A DNA stretch of 64,000 nt, from the NCBI RefSeq assembly GCF_024055795.1, contig NZ_JAMXMY010000003.1, positions 62,001 through 126,000 of the forward strand, written 5' to 3'. How positions within the stretch are numbered: the first letter of the stretch is position 1; each line of letters opens with the position of its first letter. This document shows positions 35,064 to 43,756 of this stretch, piece after piece. The notes under the pieces were generated by a model. That model made no database searches and was not told the DNA's origin. It worked only from the letters and a program-made list of their open reading frames with translations. Source of the stretch: Actinoallomurus purpureus (lineage in GTDB: Bacteria; Actinomycetota; Actinomycetes; Streptosporangiales; Streptosporangiaceae). The position numbers and the translations under genes are program-made.

Positions 35064-35234
35064 GGGGGAACACCTCCGTCCGGTGCCGTAAAACCTAACG
35101 GCACCGGCCCCCGTCGCGCGAGGGGGATCGGTGATCGGGTGCGCGGGCGGGGCACGCCCGTGACCGGCGGGGCCGGATCCGTACGGACGGCGCCGCGTGC
35201 GATGCGTGCTCGCCGGGCCGTGACGGTGCCCGGT

Positions 35235-35969
35235 TCATTCGTACGTGCGGCCGGTGCGCGAGGAGATCCGCCCCACGAGATTGCGCGGGATGAGCCTGCC
35301 GAGGCCGACGAGGGCCTTGTACTGGACGCTGGGGACGCTGACGGTGACGCCCCGCCGGAAGTCGCGCAGCGCGTCGGCGACGACGCGGTCGGCGTCCAGC
35401 CAGAGCGGTTCGGGGATGCCGGAGACGTTCATGTTCGCCCGGTCGTGGAACTCGGTGTGCACGAAGCCGGGGCACAGTGCCATGGCGTGGACGCCCGGAA
35501 CGTCCTGCGCGATGCCCTGGCTGAACGAGACCACCCACGCCTTTGACGCCCCGTAGGTGCCGCGGGAGAAGAACGCCGCGACCGAGGCGACGTTGATGAC
35601 GCCGCCGCGGCCCCGCTCCCGCATCCCCGGCAGGGCGGCGTAGGTCAGCCGCAGCACCGCCTCGCAGTGCACGCGCAGCATCCTCAGCTCGTCCTCCAGA
35701 GGGACCTCGAGAAAGCGTCCCTTGTTCCCGAACCCGGCGTTATTGATCACCAGGTCGGCGCGGCGGGCGGCCTCCTCGCCCTTGGCGATGCCCTCATCGG
35801 TGGCCAGGTCGGCGACCACGACCTCGGCGTCGCCGTACTCCTCGGCGGCGCGGGCCAGCCGCTCGGCGTCGCGGGCCAGCAGGATCAGATGAAAGCCGTC
35901 GGCGGCGAGGCGGCGGGCGAACGCCGCGCCGATCCCCGCGGTGGCGCCGGTGATGAGAGCGGTGGGCAT
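35235..35969 (-). CDS. Short-chain dehydrogenase/reductase
   Basis: A 244-aa classical SDR. Cofactor motif ALITGATAGIGAAFARRLAA, NAG in LVINNAGFGNKG, catalytic Ser in NVASVAAFFSRG and YxxxK in GTYGASKAWV are all present. The C-terminal part (MALCPGFVHTEFHDRANMNV) is similar to DltE-like or YqjQ-like SDRs. ATG 35969 starts directly at the cofactor motif. Downstream of an MprAB-like system on the same strand, but separated by a 52-bp tandem repeat. Substrate unknown. Confidence 0.9.
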   Translation of the reverse strand: MPTALITGATAGIGAAFARRLAADGFHLILLARDAERLARAAEEYGDAEVVVADLATDEGIAKGEEAARRADLVINNAGFGNKGRFLEVPLEDELRMLRVHCEAVLRLTYAALPGMRERGRGGVINVASVAAFFSRGTYGASKAWVVSFSQGIAQDVPGVHAMALCPGFVHTEFHDRANMNVSGIPEPLWLDADRVVADALRDFRRGVTVSVPSVQYKALVGLGRLIPRNLVGRISSRTGRTYE

Positions 35970-36040
35970 GACCCCAGGTTACCGAGTGCCCCCCGTCCGA
36001 ACCGATCTTGGTCTCGGCGCGCCTACCCCGCTGCACGCGT

Positions 36041-36196
36041 CCTCACCGCTGGTTTGGCTGGGCTGCTTGGTCCGCCTCCGTCGACCGCGCCCCCTCACCG
36101 CCGGTCCGGCCGGGCTGTCTGGTTCGCCCGGGCTGACCGCGCGTCCTCACCGCTGGACCGGCTGGTCCGGTCGGTCTGCCCGGGCCGACCGCGACC
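36041..36196. repeat. 52-bp tandem repeat, three copies
   Basis: The block CCTCACCGCTGG (second copy CCTCACCGCCGG) recurs at 36041, 36093 and 36145, each followed by a diverged GC-rich segment ending in GACCGCG; the period is 52 bp. The third copy covers the 3' end of the sensor-kinase gene (stop at 36147). Because 52 is not a multiple of three, copy changes alter the kinase C-terminus. Confidence 0.75.
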
Positions 36197-37649
36197 CGGA
36201 GCCGGATGCCGGCCGGGACCTCCGTTCGGCCCCGGGCGCGAACGGCGGCCCGGCCTCCGGGGGGAGGCCGTCGCCGATGACGGGGGAGCCGGGGAGCCGC
36301 AGGCGCATCAGCGCGCCGCCGCCGGGCCGGTTCTCCGCGTACGCCTCGCCGGCGTGGTGCTCGGCGGCGTGCCGGACGATCGCCAGGCCGAGGCCCGATC
36401 CGCTGACCGCGCGCGCCGCCGCCGACCGGTAGAAGCGCTCGAAGACGTGCGGCAGGTCGTCCGGTTCGATGCCGGGCCCCTCGTCCGCGACCACCAGCTC
36501 GCCGTCGCGGAGCACGACCCAGACGGTGCCGTCCGCCGGGCCGAACTTCACCGCGTTGTCGAGCAGGTTCGTGACCGCCCGGGCGAGCTCCCCCTCCGCC
36601 CCCTCCACGACCCACGGCTCCAGGTTCAGCGAGAACTCGGTCGCCGGGGCCCGCAGGCGCACCCGCTCGACCGCGTGGCGGACGACCTCGTCGAGCCGGA
36701 CCGGCGCGCGCAGACCCGGCGCCTCGTCCTCGCGCGCCAGTTCCACCAGGTCTCCCACCAGGGTGGTCAGCTCCGTGAGCTGTGCCTTCACGTCGGCGAG
36801 CAGCCGCTCGTGCGTGCTTTGGGGCAGCGGCCGCTCCGGGTGCCGCTGGATCTGGATCAGCAGGTCGATGTTGGTGCGCAGGCTCGTCAGCGGGGTGCGC
36901 AGCTCGTGGCCGGCGTCGGACACGAGCTGCCGCTGCCGCTCGCGGGAGCGGTTGAGGGCGGCCAGCATGGCGTTGAAGCTGTGTGCGAGCTCGGCGATCT
37001 CCCCGCCGCCCGAGACCTCGATCGGCGTGGGGTCCAGGTCCTGTGTCCGTGCCATCCGCGTGGCCGCCCGTGTGAGGTTGCGGATCGGCCTCAGCCCCGC
37101 CCCCGCGACGGCGAAGCCGGCCGTGGCGGCCAACGTCACGGCGCCGAGGCCGAAGATGACGGTCCCCACCTGAAGCCGCAGGACGGTGCCGTCCACGTCG
37201 GCCAGCGACCGGGCCAGCACGATGACGTTGCCGTCCGGGGCCCGCGTCGTGACGACACGTACGTGGACGTCGCCGGAGTAGGCGCTGCGCAGCCTGAACC
37301 CCGGGCCCCGGCTCGCCGACACCGCGCGTACGTCGGCGGAGTCGACCGGGACCGGGAGCGTCGTGCCCGGTGTCGAGGTCACCGAGCCGTCCGGGTGGAC
37401 GATCGCGACGCTGACCCCCAGCGGGGCGAGCAGGTGGGCGTCGTGCCTGTCGCCCGGCCGGTCCTCCGGAGAGTGGGCGAACGACTTCGTCTGGGCGATG
37501 AGCGTCTGGTCGATCTGCCGGCGGAGCTCCTTCTGCAGCAGCGTGTCGGCGGCGAACGACACGATGACAATCGCCAGGATGACGGCACCGGCCGCCAGCA
37601 GCGCCACCCGGGACCGCAGCGAGAGCCGGCGCGGGGACGGGATTATCAT
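36147..37649 (-). CDS. Sensor histidine kinase (MprB-like)
   Basis: A 500-aa kinase. One transmembrane helix near residues 14-35, a roughly 120-residue extracytoplasmic sensor, a second helix near 160-185 and a HAMP domain ([20 protein letters not shown]). The phosphoacceptor is in [20 protein letters not shown], characteristic of the MprB group, then N-box [14 protein letters not shown] and G-boxes [10 protein letters not shown] and [11 protein letters not shown]. The C-terminal 50 residues are Arg/Pro/Ser-rich and run into a 52-bp repeat. The start overlaps the regulator stop by 4 bp. MprB senses envelope stress in mycobacteria; a similar job is likely. Confidence 0.9.
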   Translation of the reverse strand: MIIPSPRRLSLRSRVALLAAGAVILAIVIVSFAADTLLQKELRRQIDQTLIAQTKSFAHSPEDRPGDRHDAHLLAPLGVSVAIVHPDGSVTSTPGTTLPVPVDSADVRAVSASRGPGFRLRSAYSGDVHVRVVTTRAPDGNVIVLARSLADVDGTVLRLQVGTVIFGLGAVTLAATAGFAVAGAGLRPIRNLTRAATRMARTQDLDPTPIEVSGGGEIAELAHSFNAMLAALNRSRERQRQLVSDAGHELRTPLTSLRTNIDLLIQIQRHPERPLPQSTHERLLADVKAQLTELTTLVGDLVELAREDEAPGLRAPVRLDEVVRHAVERVRLRAPATEFSLNLEPWVVEGAEGELARAVTNLLDNAVKFGPADGTVWVVLRDGELVVADEGPGIEPDDLPHVFERFYRSAAARAVSGSGLGLAIVRHAAEHHAGEAYAENRPGGGALMRLRLPGSPVIGDGLPPEAGPPFAPGAERRSRPASGSGSRSARADRPDQPVQR

Positions 37650-38341
37650 CGGAGGGTGTACCCGACCCCGCGGACCGTGTGGATCACCCGGGGTTCGCCG
37701 CGCTCTTCGGTCTTGCGCCGCAGGTAGCCGATGTAGACGTCCAGGGAGTTGGACGAGCGCCCGAAGTCGTACCCCCAGACCTCCTCCAGGATCCGGGATC
37801 TCTCCAGCACGTGCCGCGGACTGCGCATCATGAGCTCGAGCAGGTCGAACTCCGTGCGCGTGAGCTCGAGGGGCCGCTCGCCGCGCCGGGTCTCCCGCGT
37901 GGTCAGGTTCATGGTGAGATCGCCGAAGCGGAGGATCTCCTCACGGGTGCCGTCCCCGTCGTCGAACCCGCGGGACCGCCGCAGCAGCGCGCGCAGGCGG
38001 GCGAGGAGCTCCTCCAGCTCGAAGGGCTTGGTGAGGTAGTCGTCCGCCCCCGCGTCCAGTCCGGTGACACGGGCGTCGAGGTCGACCCGTGCCGTGAGCA
38101 TGAGGATCGGGATGTCATCCCCGCGCCGCCGCAGCATCCGGCACGCGCCCAGACCGTCCAGATTCGGCATCCTCACGTCGAGGATCAGGACGTCGGGCCG
38201 GGACGCGTCGACCGCCTCGAGGGCGCCGATCCCGTCCTCGGCGAGTTCGACCTCGCAGCCGTTGAACCGCAGCACCCGCTCGAGGGCGGAGCGCACCGCG
38301 GGATCGTCGTCGGCCACCAGGACCCGTGCGGAAGCCACCAT
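37646..38341 (-). CDS. OmpR-family response regulator (MprA-like)
   Basis: A 231-aa regulator. Receiver: [20 protein letters not shown], phosphoacceptor in [24 protein letters not shown] and the lysine of [13 protein letters not shown]. The winged helix ends [20 protein letters not shown] then [12 protein letters not shown]. Sequence matches the MprA group. ATG 38341 is chosen because upstream sequence carries an apparent binding site. It is followed by its kinase with a 4-bp overlap. Confidence 0.93.
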   Translation of the reverse strand: MVASARVLVADDDPAVRSALERVLRFNGCEVELAEDGIGALEAVDASRPDVLILDVRMPNLDGLGACRMLRRRGDDIPILMLTARVDLDARVTGLDAGADDYLTKPFELEELLARLRALLRRSRGFDDGDGTREEILRFGDLTMNLTTRETRRGERPLELTRTEFDLLELMMRSPRHVLERSRILEEVWGYDFGRSSNSLDVYIGYLRRKTEERGEPRVIHTVRGVGYTLR

Positions 38342-38383
38342 GCGTTCAGCCTGGGCAGTCGCCGTGATCCGACCATGAAGCCA

Positions 38384-38402
38384 ACATGAGACCCACCTGA
38401 GA
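38384..38402 (-). promoter_or_regulatory. Candidate MprA-type direct-repeat box
   Basis: On the minus strand TCTCAGGT-GGG-TCTCATGT forms two 8-bp direct repeats 11 bp apart, the spacing OmpR-type regulators use, and TCTCAG resembles the mycobacterial MprA box. It lies 43-61 bp upstream of the regulator gene, consistent with autoregulation. Confidence 0.5.
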
Positions 38403-38509
38403 TCCCCGCGGTCCCACCCGGCAGCGGTCGTGCCGTCCGGGGCGTCATGGCCGGAACCGGCCCCTTCCAGCGTCTTGATCCGGTGTTCGGCGGGCGTGAC
38501 AGCGCGCGC

Positions 38510-38635
38510 CCGTTCCTGCCGCCGGCCTCGGTCACCGACATCGAGTACAAGGCGGGGACGGTGTTCGCGGCGACGTTCGGCCGCGGCGTCTACAGCATGA
38601 GGATCACCCCGGCGTTGCTCCGTCGGATTCACTGA
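38510..38635 (+). pseudogene. C-terminal remnant of a BNR/sialidase-like repeat protein
   Basis: About 40 codons end with [20 protein letters not shown] then VYSMRI, the closing pattern of BNR or sialidase-like beta-propeller proteins (...ATYGRGVW). No start or upstream domain is present; the region before it is the mprA promoter. It is a leftover 3' end, followed by a long inverted repeat that may have been the parent gene's terminator. Confidence 0.55.
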
Positions 38636-38648
38636 CCGGCTCCGCCGA

Positions 38649-38712
38649 CGTTGACTTCGGGAGTATCGCCCATCGAGCCGCTGCTCGAACGGCGATACTC
38701 CCGAAGTCAACG
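38649..38712. terminator. 22-bp perfect inverted repeat (terminator-like or cruciform)
   Basis: Arms 38649-38670 and 38691-38712 are perfectly complementary over 22 bp; the 20-bp loop contains an inner 6-bp stem (TCGAGC/GCTCGA). It lies between the BNR remnant and the beta-helix gene. A bidirectional terminator is the simplest reading, though the stem is longer than usual. Confidence 0.6.
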
Positions 38713-38759
38713 AGAAGCGCGATGAAACGAACGTTGGCGAGAAGGCGGACGAAGTGATC

Positions 38760-38823
38760 CGATCAATACTTCCCGATCCGGTCGTTTCCGGGGCCGATCT
38801 ATTGATCGACACGATGATTGATC
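38760..38823. promoter_or_regulatory. Repeated TTGATC elements upstream of the beta-helix gene
   Basis: CGATCAATA (38760-38768) and TATTGATCG (38800-38808) are inverted copies, and GATTGATC recurs at 38816-38823, all within 100 bp upstream of the start codon. Such clustered sites suggest repressor binding; no regulator gene is adjacent. Confidence 0.45.
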
Positions 38824-38858
38824 CTACCTTTAGGGCGTCTCCCGACCCTGGAGGGCCG

Positions 38859-41501
38859 ATGTCTCGCTTCTTCCACCTCCGCAGGCCCGGGCCCCGGGCC
38901 GCCTTCGCCGCCGAGCCATCGCGATCCCGGGCCACGGGCGTACGGCTCCTCACGGCCGGACTGACCGTCGCCGCGACCGCCGGAGCGCTCCTGGCCGGGG
39001 TACCGAACGCGCAGGCGGCGGCGTCCCAGGACGTCTACGTCTCCCCGACGGGCTCCGACCGTGCGCCGGGGACCGCCGCACGCCCCGCCCGGAGCCTCGA
39101 ACGCGCCCGTGACCTGGTCCGGTCCCGGCACCCCGCCGGGGACCTGACCGTGCACCTCGCGTCCGGCGTCCACCGGCTGACCCGGCCCCTCCGACTCGAC
39201 GCGCGCGACTCCGGGCAGAACGGTCACCGGGTGATCTGGCAGGGCTCGCCCGGCACGGTGATCAGCGGCGGACGCCGGGTCACCGGCTGGCGGCCCGGCC
39301 CGAACGGCGTCTGGACCGCCCCGGCCCCGGCCGGGCTGACCGACACCCGGCAGCTGTACGTGAACGGCGTCCGCGCGCAGCGCGCTCGCGGGACCGTCCC
39401 CCTCACCCTGACGGCGACCGACACCGGGTACACCGCCTCGGCCGACACACTGTCCCGGTGGCGCGACGCCGGCGACCTCGAGTTCGTCTACACCGCCGGC
39501 GAGAAGCTGTGGAACGCCGAGCGTTACGGCCTCGGCCAGTGGACCGAGCCGCGCTGCCCGGTCGCCTCGGTCTCCGGCGCCACGATCACGATGGCGCAGC
39601 CGTGCTGGGACAACTCACGGAAACGGGTCATCTTCCCCGACATCCCGGGCCGTACGGTCAACATGGTCGGTCCCGGCACGCTGACCACCGGCAGCCTGCC
39701 CGCGTACGCCGAGAACGCCCTCGAACTGCTCGACCAGCCGGGGGAGTGGTACCTCGACCGGACGCGGCACGTCGTCCACTACAAGCCGCGTGCCGGGGAG
39801 GACCTGCGCCGCGCGGACGTCGAAGCCCCGAAGATCGAGAAGCTGATCGACGCGAACGGCATCCACGACGTCGCCTTCCGCGGCCTGCAGTTCTCGTACG
39901 CGACGTGGCTGACGCCGTCCGGGCCCGAGGGCTTCTCCGAGATCCAGGCGGGCTACACCATCACCGGCACGACCGGGTACGCCACGCAGGGCTTGTGCCA
40001 GTTCGTCGCCGGCGGCACCTGCCCGTACGCGTCCTGGACCCGGGAGCCGGGCAACATCTCGGTCACCGGGGAGCGCGTCGAGTTCGGCGACAGCGTCTTC
40101 ACTCATCTCGGCGCGGCCGGGCTGGAGTTCGGTACGGGCACCAAGGACTCGGTCGTCCGCGGCGACGTCTTCACCGACATCTCCGGCAACGGAGTGGAGA
40201 TCGGCGGCGTCGACAAGCCACAGGCCGACGACGCCGGCACCACGAGCGGCAACACGGTGGAGGACAACCACCTGTACGGGCTGCCGCGCGAGTTCCACGG
40301 CGGCGTGGCCATCATCAACGGCTACAGCCAGAACGACACGATCGCGCACAACCAGATCGACGACGTCGCGTACTCGGCGATCTCCATGGGCTGGGGCGGC
40401 TGGCCCGACAAGATCGGCAAGCCGGCCACGCCGAACCTCTCACGCGGCAATGTCGTGCGCGACAACCTCATCTTCAACTACATGCAGCTGCTCGACGACG
40501 GCGGCGGCATCTACACCCAGGGCATCACCGGCACGTCCCTGGCCGACGGCGAGAAGGTCACCGGCAACGTCATCCACGACCAGTGGGGCCTGGGCAAGAA
40601 CGTCTACACCGACAACGGCTGCACGTACGAGACGATCGAGGGCAACGTGCTGTACAACGCGGCGTACGCCAACGTCGCCAGCCGGCACACCGACTACCGC
40701 GACTCCCTCGGCAACAACGACCCGACGCTGATCAAGGGCAACTACTGGCAGCAGGGCGACCCGGACAGCGACAACAAGGGCCTGGTCACCCAGGGCAACC
40801 ACATCCTGTCCGACCCGTCGAAGGCACCCGCCGACATCGTGAACAACGCGGGCCTGGAGCCGAACTACCGTTCCCTGCTCGGCGTCCGGACGCCGACCGC
40901 GCCGGAGGCTCCCGGACGCGTCGCCACCTTCGCCGCGGACGGCAAGGTGTACGTCGCCTGGAACCCCGCCTCCGACGGCGCGGCGCCCACCTCGTACACC
41001 GCGACGGCGTCCGGCGGGAAGAGCGTCACGATCGGCGCCGCCGACTTCCGGCGCACCGGCTACACCGCCATCGACGGCCTCACCAACGGAACGCCGTACA
41101 CGGTGACCGTCACCGCCCGGGGCGCCTCGGGCGTCAGCGTGCCGTCGCTGCCGTCGCTGCCGTCCGCCGCCGTCACGCCCGGCCCGGGTACGGGTACCCT
41201 CGCCGCCGCTCCGACGAGCCTCAAGGCGCGGGCGAGCGCCGACGCGGTCGCCCTGCAGTGGACCCCGCCGACCGTGACCGGTGACACCCCGGTGATCGGC
41301 TACACGGTGACCGTCTCCGACGGCCGCACGGTCGCGGTGCACGGCCGCGACACGCTGATCAGCCAGCCGACGGCCAAGGCACTGCTCCGCGTGGTGAACG
41401 GCCTGCAGCCGGGCACGAAGTACACCTTCACCATCGCCGCCGTCACGGCCACCGGCACCGGCACCCCCGCGTCGGTCACCGCGACGACGCAGGGCGGCTG
41501 A
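38859..41501 (+). CDS. Secreted right-handed beta-helix protein with two fibronectin type III domains
   Basis: An 880-aa exported protein. A long signal region ([20 protein letters not shown], cleavage near AQAAAS) leads to [20 protein letters not shown], the opening of GH141-like/pectate-lyase-like beta-helix enzymes. The helix spans roughly residues 60-690 with many Asn/Gly turns ([38 protein letters not shown]). Two FN3 domains follow, joined by a Pro/Thr-rich linker, ending [14 protein letters not shown] precedes ATG 38859. Probably a carbohydrate-active enzyme acting on plant or microbial polysaccharide; exact specificity cannot be read from sequence. Confidence 0.85.
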   Translation: MSRFFHLRRPGPRAAFAAEPSRSRATGVRLLTAGLTVAATAGALLAGVPNAQAAASQDVYVSPTGSDRAPGTAARPARSLERARDLVRSRHPAGDLTVHLASGVHRLTRPLRLDARDSGQNGHRVIWQGSPGTVISGGRRVTGWRPGPNGVWTAPAPAGLTDTRQLYVNGVRAQRARGTVPLTLTATDTGYTASADTLSRWRDAGDLEFVYTAGEKLWNAERYGLGQWTEPRCPVASVSGATITMAQPCWDNSRKRVIFPDIPGRTVNMVGPGTLTTGSLPAYAENALELLDQPGEWYLDRTRHVVHYKPRAGEDLRRADVEAPKIEKLIDANGIHDVAFRGLQFSYATWLTPSGPEGFSEIQAGYTITGTTGYATQGLCQFVAGGTCPYASWTREPGNISVTGERVEFGDSVFTHLGAAGLEFGTGTKDSVVRGDVFTDISGNGVEIGGVDKPQADDAGTTSGNTVEDNHLYGLPREFHGGVAIINGYSQNDTIAHNQIDDVAYSAISMGWGGWPDKIGKPATPNLSRGNVVRDNLIFNYMQLLDDGGGIYTQGITGTSLADGEKVTGNVIHDQWGLGKNVYTDNGCTYETIEGNVLYNAAYANVASRHTDYRDSLGNNDPTLIKGNYWQQGDPDSDNKGLVTQGNHILSDPSKAPADIVNNAGLEPNYRSLLGVRTPTAPEAPGRVATFAADGKVYVAWNPASDGAAPTSYTATASGGKSVTIGAADFRRTGYTAIDGLTNGTPYTVTVTARGASGVSVPSLPSLPSAAVTPGPGTGTLAAAPTSLKARASADAVALQWTPPTVTGDTPVIGYTVTVSDGRTVAVHGRDTLISQPTAKALLRVVNGLQPGTKYTFTIAAVTATGTGTPASVTATTQGG

Positions 41502-41524
41502 GGCGGCGAGACGACACAAGACAC

Positions 41525-41556
41525 GAGGGCCGCCCCGGGGGCAGGGGGCGGCCCTC
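41525..41556. terminator. Terminator hairpin
   Basis: Perfect 12-bp stem (41525-41536 with 41545-41556), 8-nt loop, between the beta-helix gene and the convergent secreted-protein gene. A near copy lies at 42394-42429. Confidence 0.75.
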
Positions 41557-41743
41557 GGAAGGCGCGAGGCTGCCCACTTCGACGATCACCGCGCCGACGC
41601 ATAACCAGGCACAAGTAGCCGTCAGGCGATGCGGGCGATTACCCGTCCGTGGTCGAGGACGGCCCCTCAGGACCTGGCGTTCGTCGGCCAAGGCCCAGGT
41701 GATGGGCAGTCCGGCTGGTGTACGGATCAGGCGCAGCCGCAGT

Positions 41744-42139
41744 CTAGCTGTGCACGACGGCGCAGGCGTCGCCCGCGTAGTCCTGGTTCACCTTGTGCGG
41801 TGCGACGCCGGAGCAGAGCATGGTCTTGTTGGGGAACTTTTTGTAAACGTACGCGCGGGCCTCGACCGCGTTCTTGACCTTCGGCCCCCAGATGAAAGAG
41901 GTCTTGTGGTGCGGCGCGGCCACCTCGACGTAGGGATAGCCGCTGAACATCTTGTGGTTGGGACGGTAGATGGTCACGGTGTTGACCTTCAGTCCCTTCC
42001 CCACCACGGCGGCGCACCACTTGGAGCCGCACTTGGTGGCGTTGTCCGTGTGCACCGTGGTCGCGCTCGCCGTACCACCGGTGAGTGCCAGACCGGCCGC
42101 CGCGGCGGCGCCGACGAGGACCATGGAGAGTTTGCGCAT
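41744..42139 (-). CDS. Small secreted protein, paralogue A
   Basis: A 131-aa protein with a Sec signal peptide (RKLSMVLVGAAAAAGLALTG, cleavage near ASA-TTV). The mature part has four cysteines (TKCGSKWCAAVV, TMLCSGVAP, GDACAVVH) and the segment MFSGYPYVEVAAPHHKTSFI. It is paralogous to the gene at 42450. No family name can be given. Lysine-rich with lower GC than neighbours. An extracellular, disulfide-bonded role is likely. Confidence 0.78.
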   Translation of the reverse strand: MRKLSMVLVGAAAAAGLALTGGTASATTVHTDNATKCGSKWCAAVVGKGLKVNTVTIYRPNHKMFSGYPYVEVAAPHHKTSFIWGPKVKNAVEARAYVYKKFPNKTMLCSGVAPHKVNQDYAGDACAVVHS

Positions 42140-42267
42140 GTTTCCCCCAGATGATGATCTTGCGTGGATGAGATCACCTTAGGGATGCGATAGGCCGTGA
42201 AACAGAGTCTGCGGACTCAACGAGAGATTAGGTCCTGAGACCTATTCGTGATGTCGCTGAGACCCTG

Positions 42268-42393
42268 TCAGGCCAGGCAGCGCAGGGCGTCGCGGAGGTC
42301 CGCGTCGAGCGGGTGGTCGGCGGGGAGGCGTCCCACCGTCGCCTCGACGAACTTGGCCGGGGTCAGTCGGCCCAGGACCCGGGGCGTGCGCAC
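42268..42393 (-). pseudogene. Duplicated 3' fragment of the maleylpyruvate isomerase-like gene
   Basis: Forty-two codons on the minus strand read LGRLTPAKFVEATVGRLPAD then HPLDADLRDALRCLA and stop, nearly identical to the end of the intact gene at 42976. The match stops exactly at the terminator copy (42394), which marks the duplication joint. Confidence 0.85.
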
Positions 42394-42429
42394 GAGGGCC
42401 GGCCCCCCGGGGACAGGGGGCGGCCCTCG
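42394..42429. terminator. Duplicated terminator hairpin
   Basis: GAGGGCC...GGCCCTC hairpin with one bulged base, a copy of the hairpin at 41525-41556, downstream of secreted paralogue B. Confidence 0.65.
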
Positions 42430-42449
42430 GAAGGGCGTGAGGCCGCGGT

Positions 42450-42848
42450 CTACGCGTGCAAGATCATGCAGGCGTCACCCACGTGGTCGATTCGCGACTT
42501 CGTCGGTGCGACGCCGATGCAGAGCATGGTTTTGCTGGCGAACTTCCTGTTGATCGTTATGGTCTTCGAACCCACCGTTTTAGTGATCCTGGCCTTCCAG
42601 ATCCAAGTGATCTTGTGGTGCGGCGCTATCGCCTCGACGTAGGGATATCCCTTGAACTGCTTGCGGGAGCGGAGGGTGATTTTCGCGGCGACGACATGCA
42701 CTCCCCTCGCATTCACGGCGGCGCACCACGTGGTGCCGCATGGGTTGGCGCTCTCCGTGTGCACCGTGCTCGCGCCCGCCGTACCAGCGGTGAGTGCCAG
42801 ACCGGCCACCGCGGACGCGCCGGCGAGGACTATGGAGAGTTTGCGCAT
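42450..42848 (-). CDS. Small secreted protein, paralogue B
   Basis: A 132-aa protein, roughly half identical to paralogue A. Signal peptide RKLSIVLAGASAVAGLALTA with cleavage near AGASTV; the four cysteines are conserved (NPCGTTWCAAVN, TMLCIGVAP, GDACMILH), as is GYPYVEAIAPHHKITWIW. The two genes keep similar promoters and terminators but have diverged in coding sequence, so the duplication is not very recent and both copies are probably functional. Confidence 0.78.
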   Translation of the reverse strand: MRKLSIVLAGASAVAGLALTAGTAGASTVHTESANPCGTTWCAAVNARGVHVVAAKITLRSRKQFKGYPYVEAIAPHHKITWIWKARITKTVGSKTITINRKFASKTMLCIGVAPTKSRIDHVGDACMILHA

Positions 42849-42975
42849 ATTTCCCCCTAGAGATGATCTTGCGTGACGGGATCACCCTAGGGATGCGAAA
42901 GGTCGCGTCACAGAGTCTGCGGGCCCAACGGAAGATTAGGGCCTGAGACCTATTCGTGATGCCGCTGAGACCATG

Positions 42976-43671
42976 TCAGGCCAAGCAGCGCAGGGCGTCG
43001 CGGAGGTCCGCGTCGAGGGGGTGGTCGTCGGGGAGACGTCCCACGGTGGCCTCGACGAACTCGGCCGGGGTCAGCCGGCCCAGGCCGCGGGGCGTGCGCA
43101 CGACGAGGCCGCCGCCGTCGTCCTCCTCGACCTCGACGTCGGCTCCCTGCTCTTCCAGCACGAACCGGCCGACCGCGACGCGCCAGGCCGTGCGCTCCCG
43201 GGCGTCCTCGACAGGGACGCCGACGTCGTCGCCGTGCGTGGCGTACTCGGAGGAGTAGTGGAACGCCTGCAAGCCGACGGGGTACGGCCCGGCCATCGTG
43301 GACAGCGTCGCGTCGCGGCCGAGCGCGCGCATCCGCCGGCGGGTGTCGCCGTTCTGGGTGCGCCACTCGTCCAGCACCTCCTCAATGGGAAGGTCGCGGC
43401 GGGTGCGGACGGTCCAATCGTTGAAGTCCGTGATGCCGGAGACGCCGTTCTTATCCAGGCGGGCCCAGAGCCCTTCGAGGTCGTCGTCGAGGCAGGCGTG
43501 GTTGTAGGCATCCTCGCCCGCCAGATGGGCCAGGACGTCGCGGACCGTCCATCCCTCGCAGCGGGACGGTCGCATCCAGTCCTCGGCGCCCAGCCCGCTG
43601 AAGTAACGGTCGAGACGCTCCGCCTCGGCGTCGAAGATGGCGAACGGGTCGAGATCATCGAGTGCGGTCAC
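42976..43671 (-). CDS. Maleylpyruvate isomerase family (DinB-like) mycothiol-dependent protein
   Basis: A 231-aa protein of the MDMPI/DinB-like family. The N-terminal four-helix bundle has SRCEGWTVRDVLAHLAGEDA with the metal-binding histidine, and HYSSEYATHGDDVGVPVEDA carries a second His pair. The C-terminal domain ends LPDDHPLDADLRDALRCLA. Members bind a divalent metal and use mycothiol for isomerisation or conjugation. GTG 43671 with AGGAGG is preferred over an upstream start. Its 3' end has been duplicated downstream. Substrate unknown. Confidence 0.87.
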   Translation of the reverse strand: MTALDDLDPFAIFDAEAERLDRYFSGLGAEDWMRPSRCEGWTVRDVLAHLAGEDAYNHACLDDDLEGLWARLDKNGVSGITDFNDWTVRTRRDLPIEEVLDEWRTQNGDTRRRMRALGRDATLSTMAGPYPVGLQAFHYSSEYATHGDDVGVPVEDARERTAWRVAVGRFVLEEQGADVEVEEDDGGGLVVRTPRGLGRLTPAEFVEATVGRLPDDHPLDADLRDALRCLA

Positions 43672-43756
43672 TCTCGTCCTCCTGCCCCAGCGACGGCGGA
43701 ACATTCCGCCGGGCGCAGAGCGACGCTTTACATCGGGCTGCTTCGCGTCCTGACCG

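Larger units (their letters stand above)
41525..43102. repeat. Tandem duplication of a secreted-protein gene with flanking sequence
   Basis: Two units: A about 41525-42393 and B about 42394-43102. Each holds a terminator, a secreted-protein gene on the minus strand, its promoter, and the 3' end of the maleylpyruvate isomerase-like gene; matching points are offset 706-709 bp in the right part. Unit A has about 160 bp extra between terminator and gene, in which I see no gene. Confidence 0.8.

Noticed and set aside
36041-36196. CRISPR or iteron interpretation of the 52-bp repeat
   Set aside because: Only three contiguous copies with no unique spacers and no replication or cas genes nearby.
38649-38712. 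Insertion-sequence ends
   Set aside because: The arms are only 20 bp apart with no transposase or target duplication.
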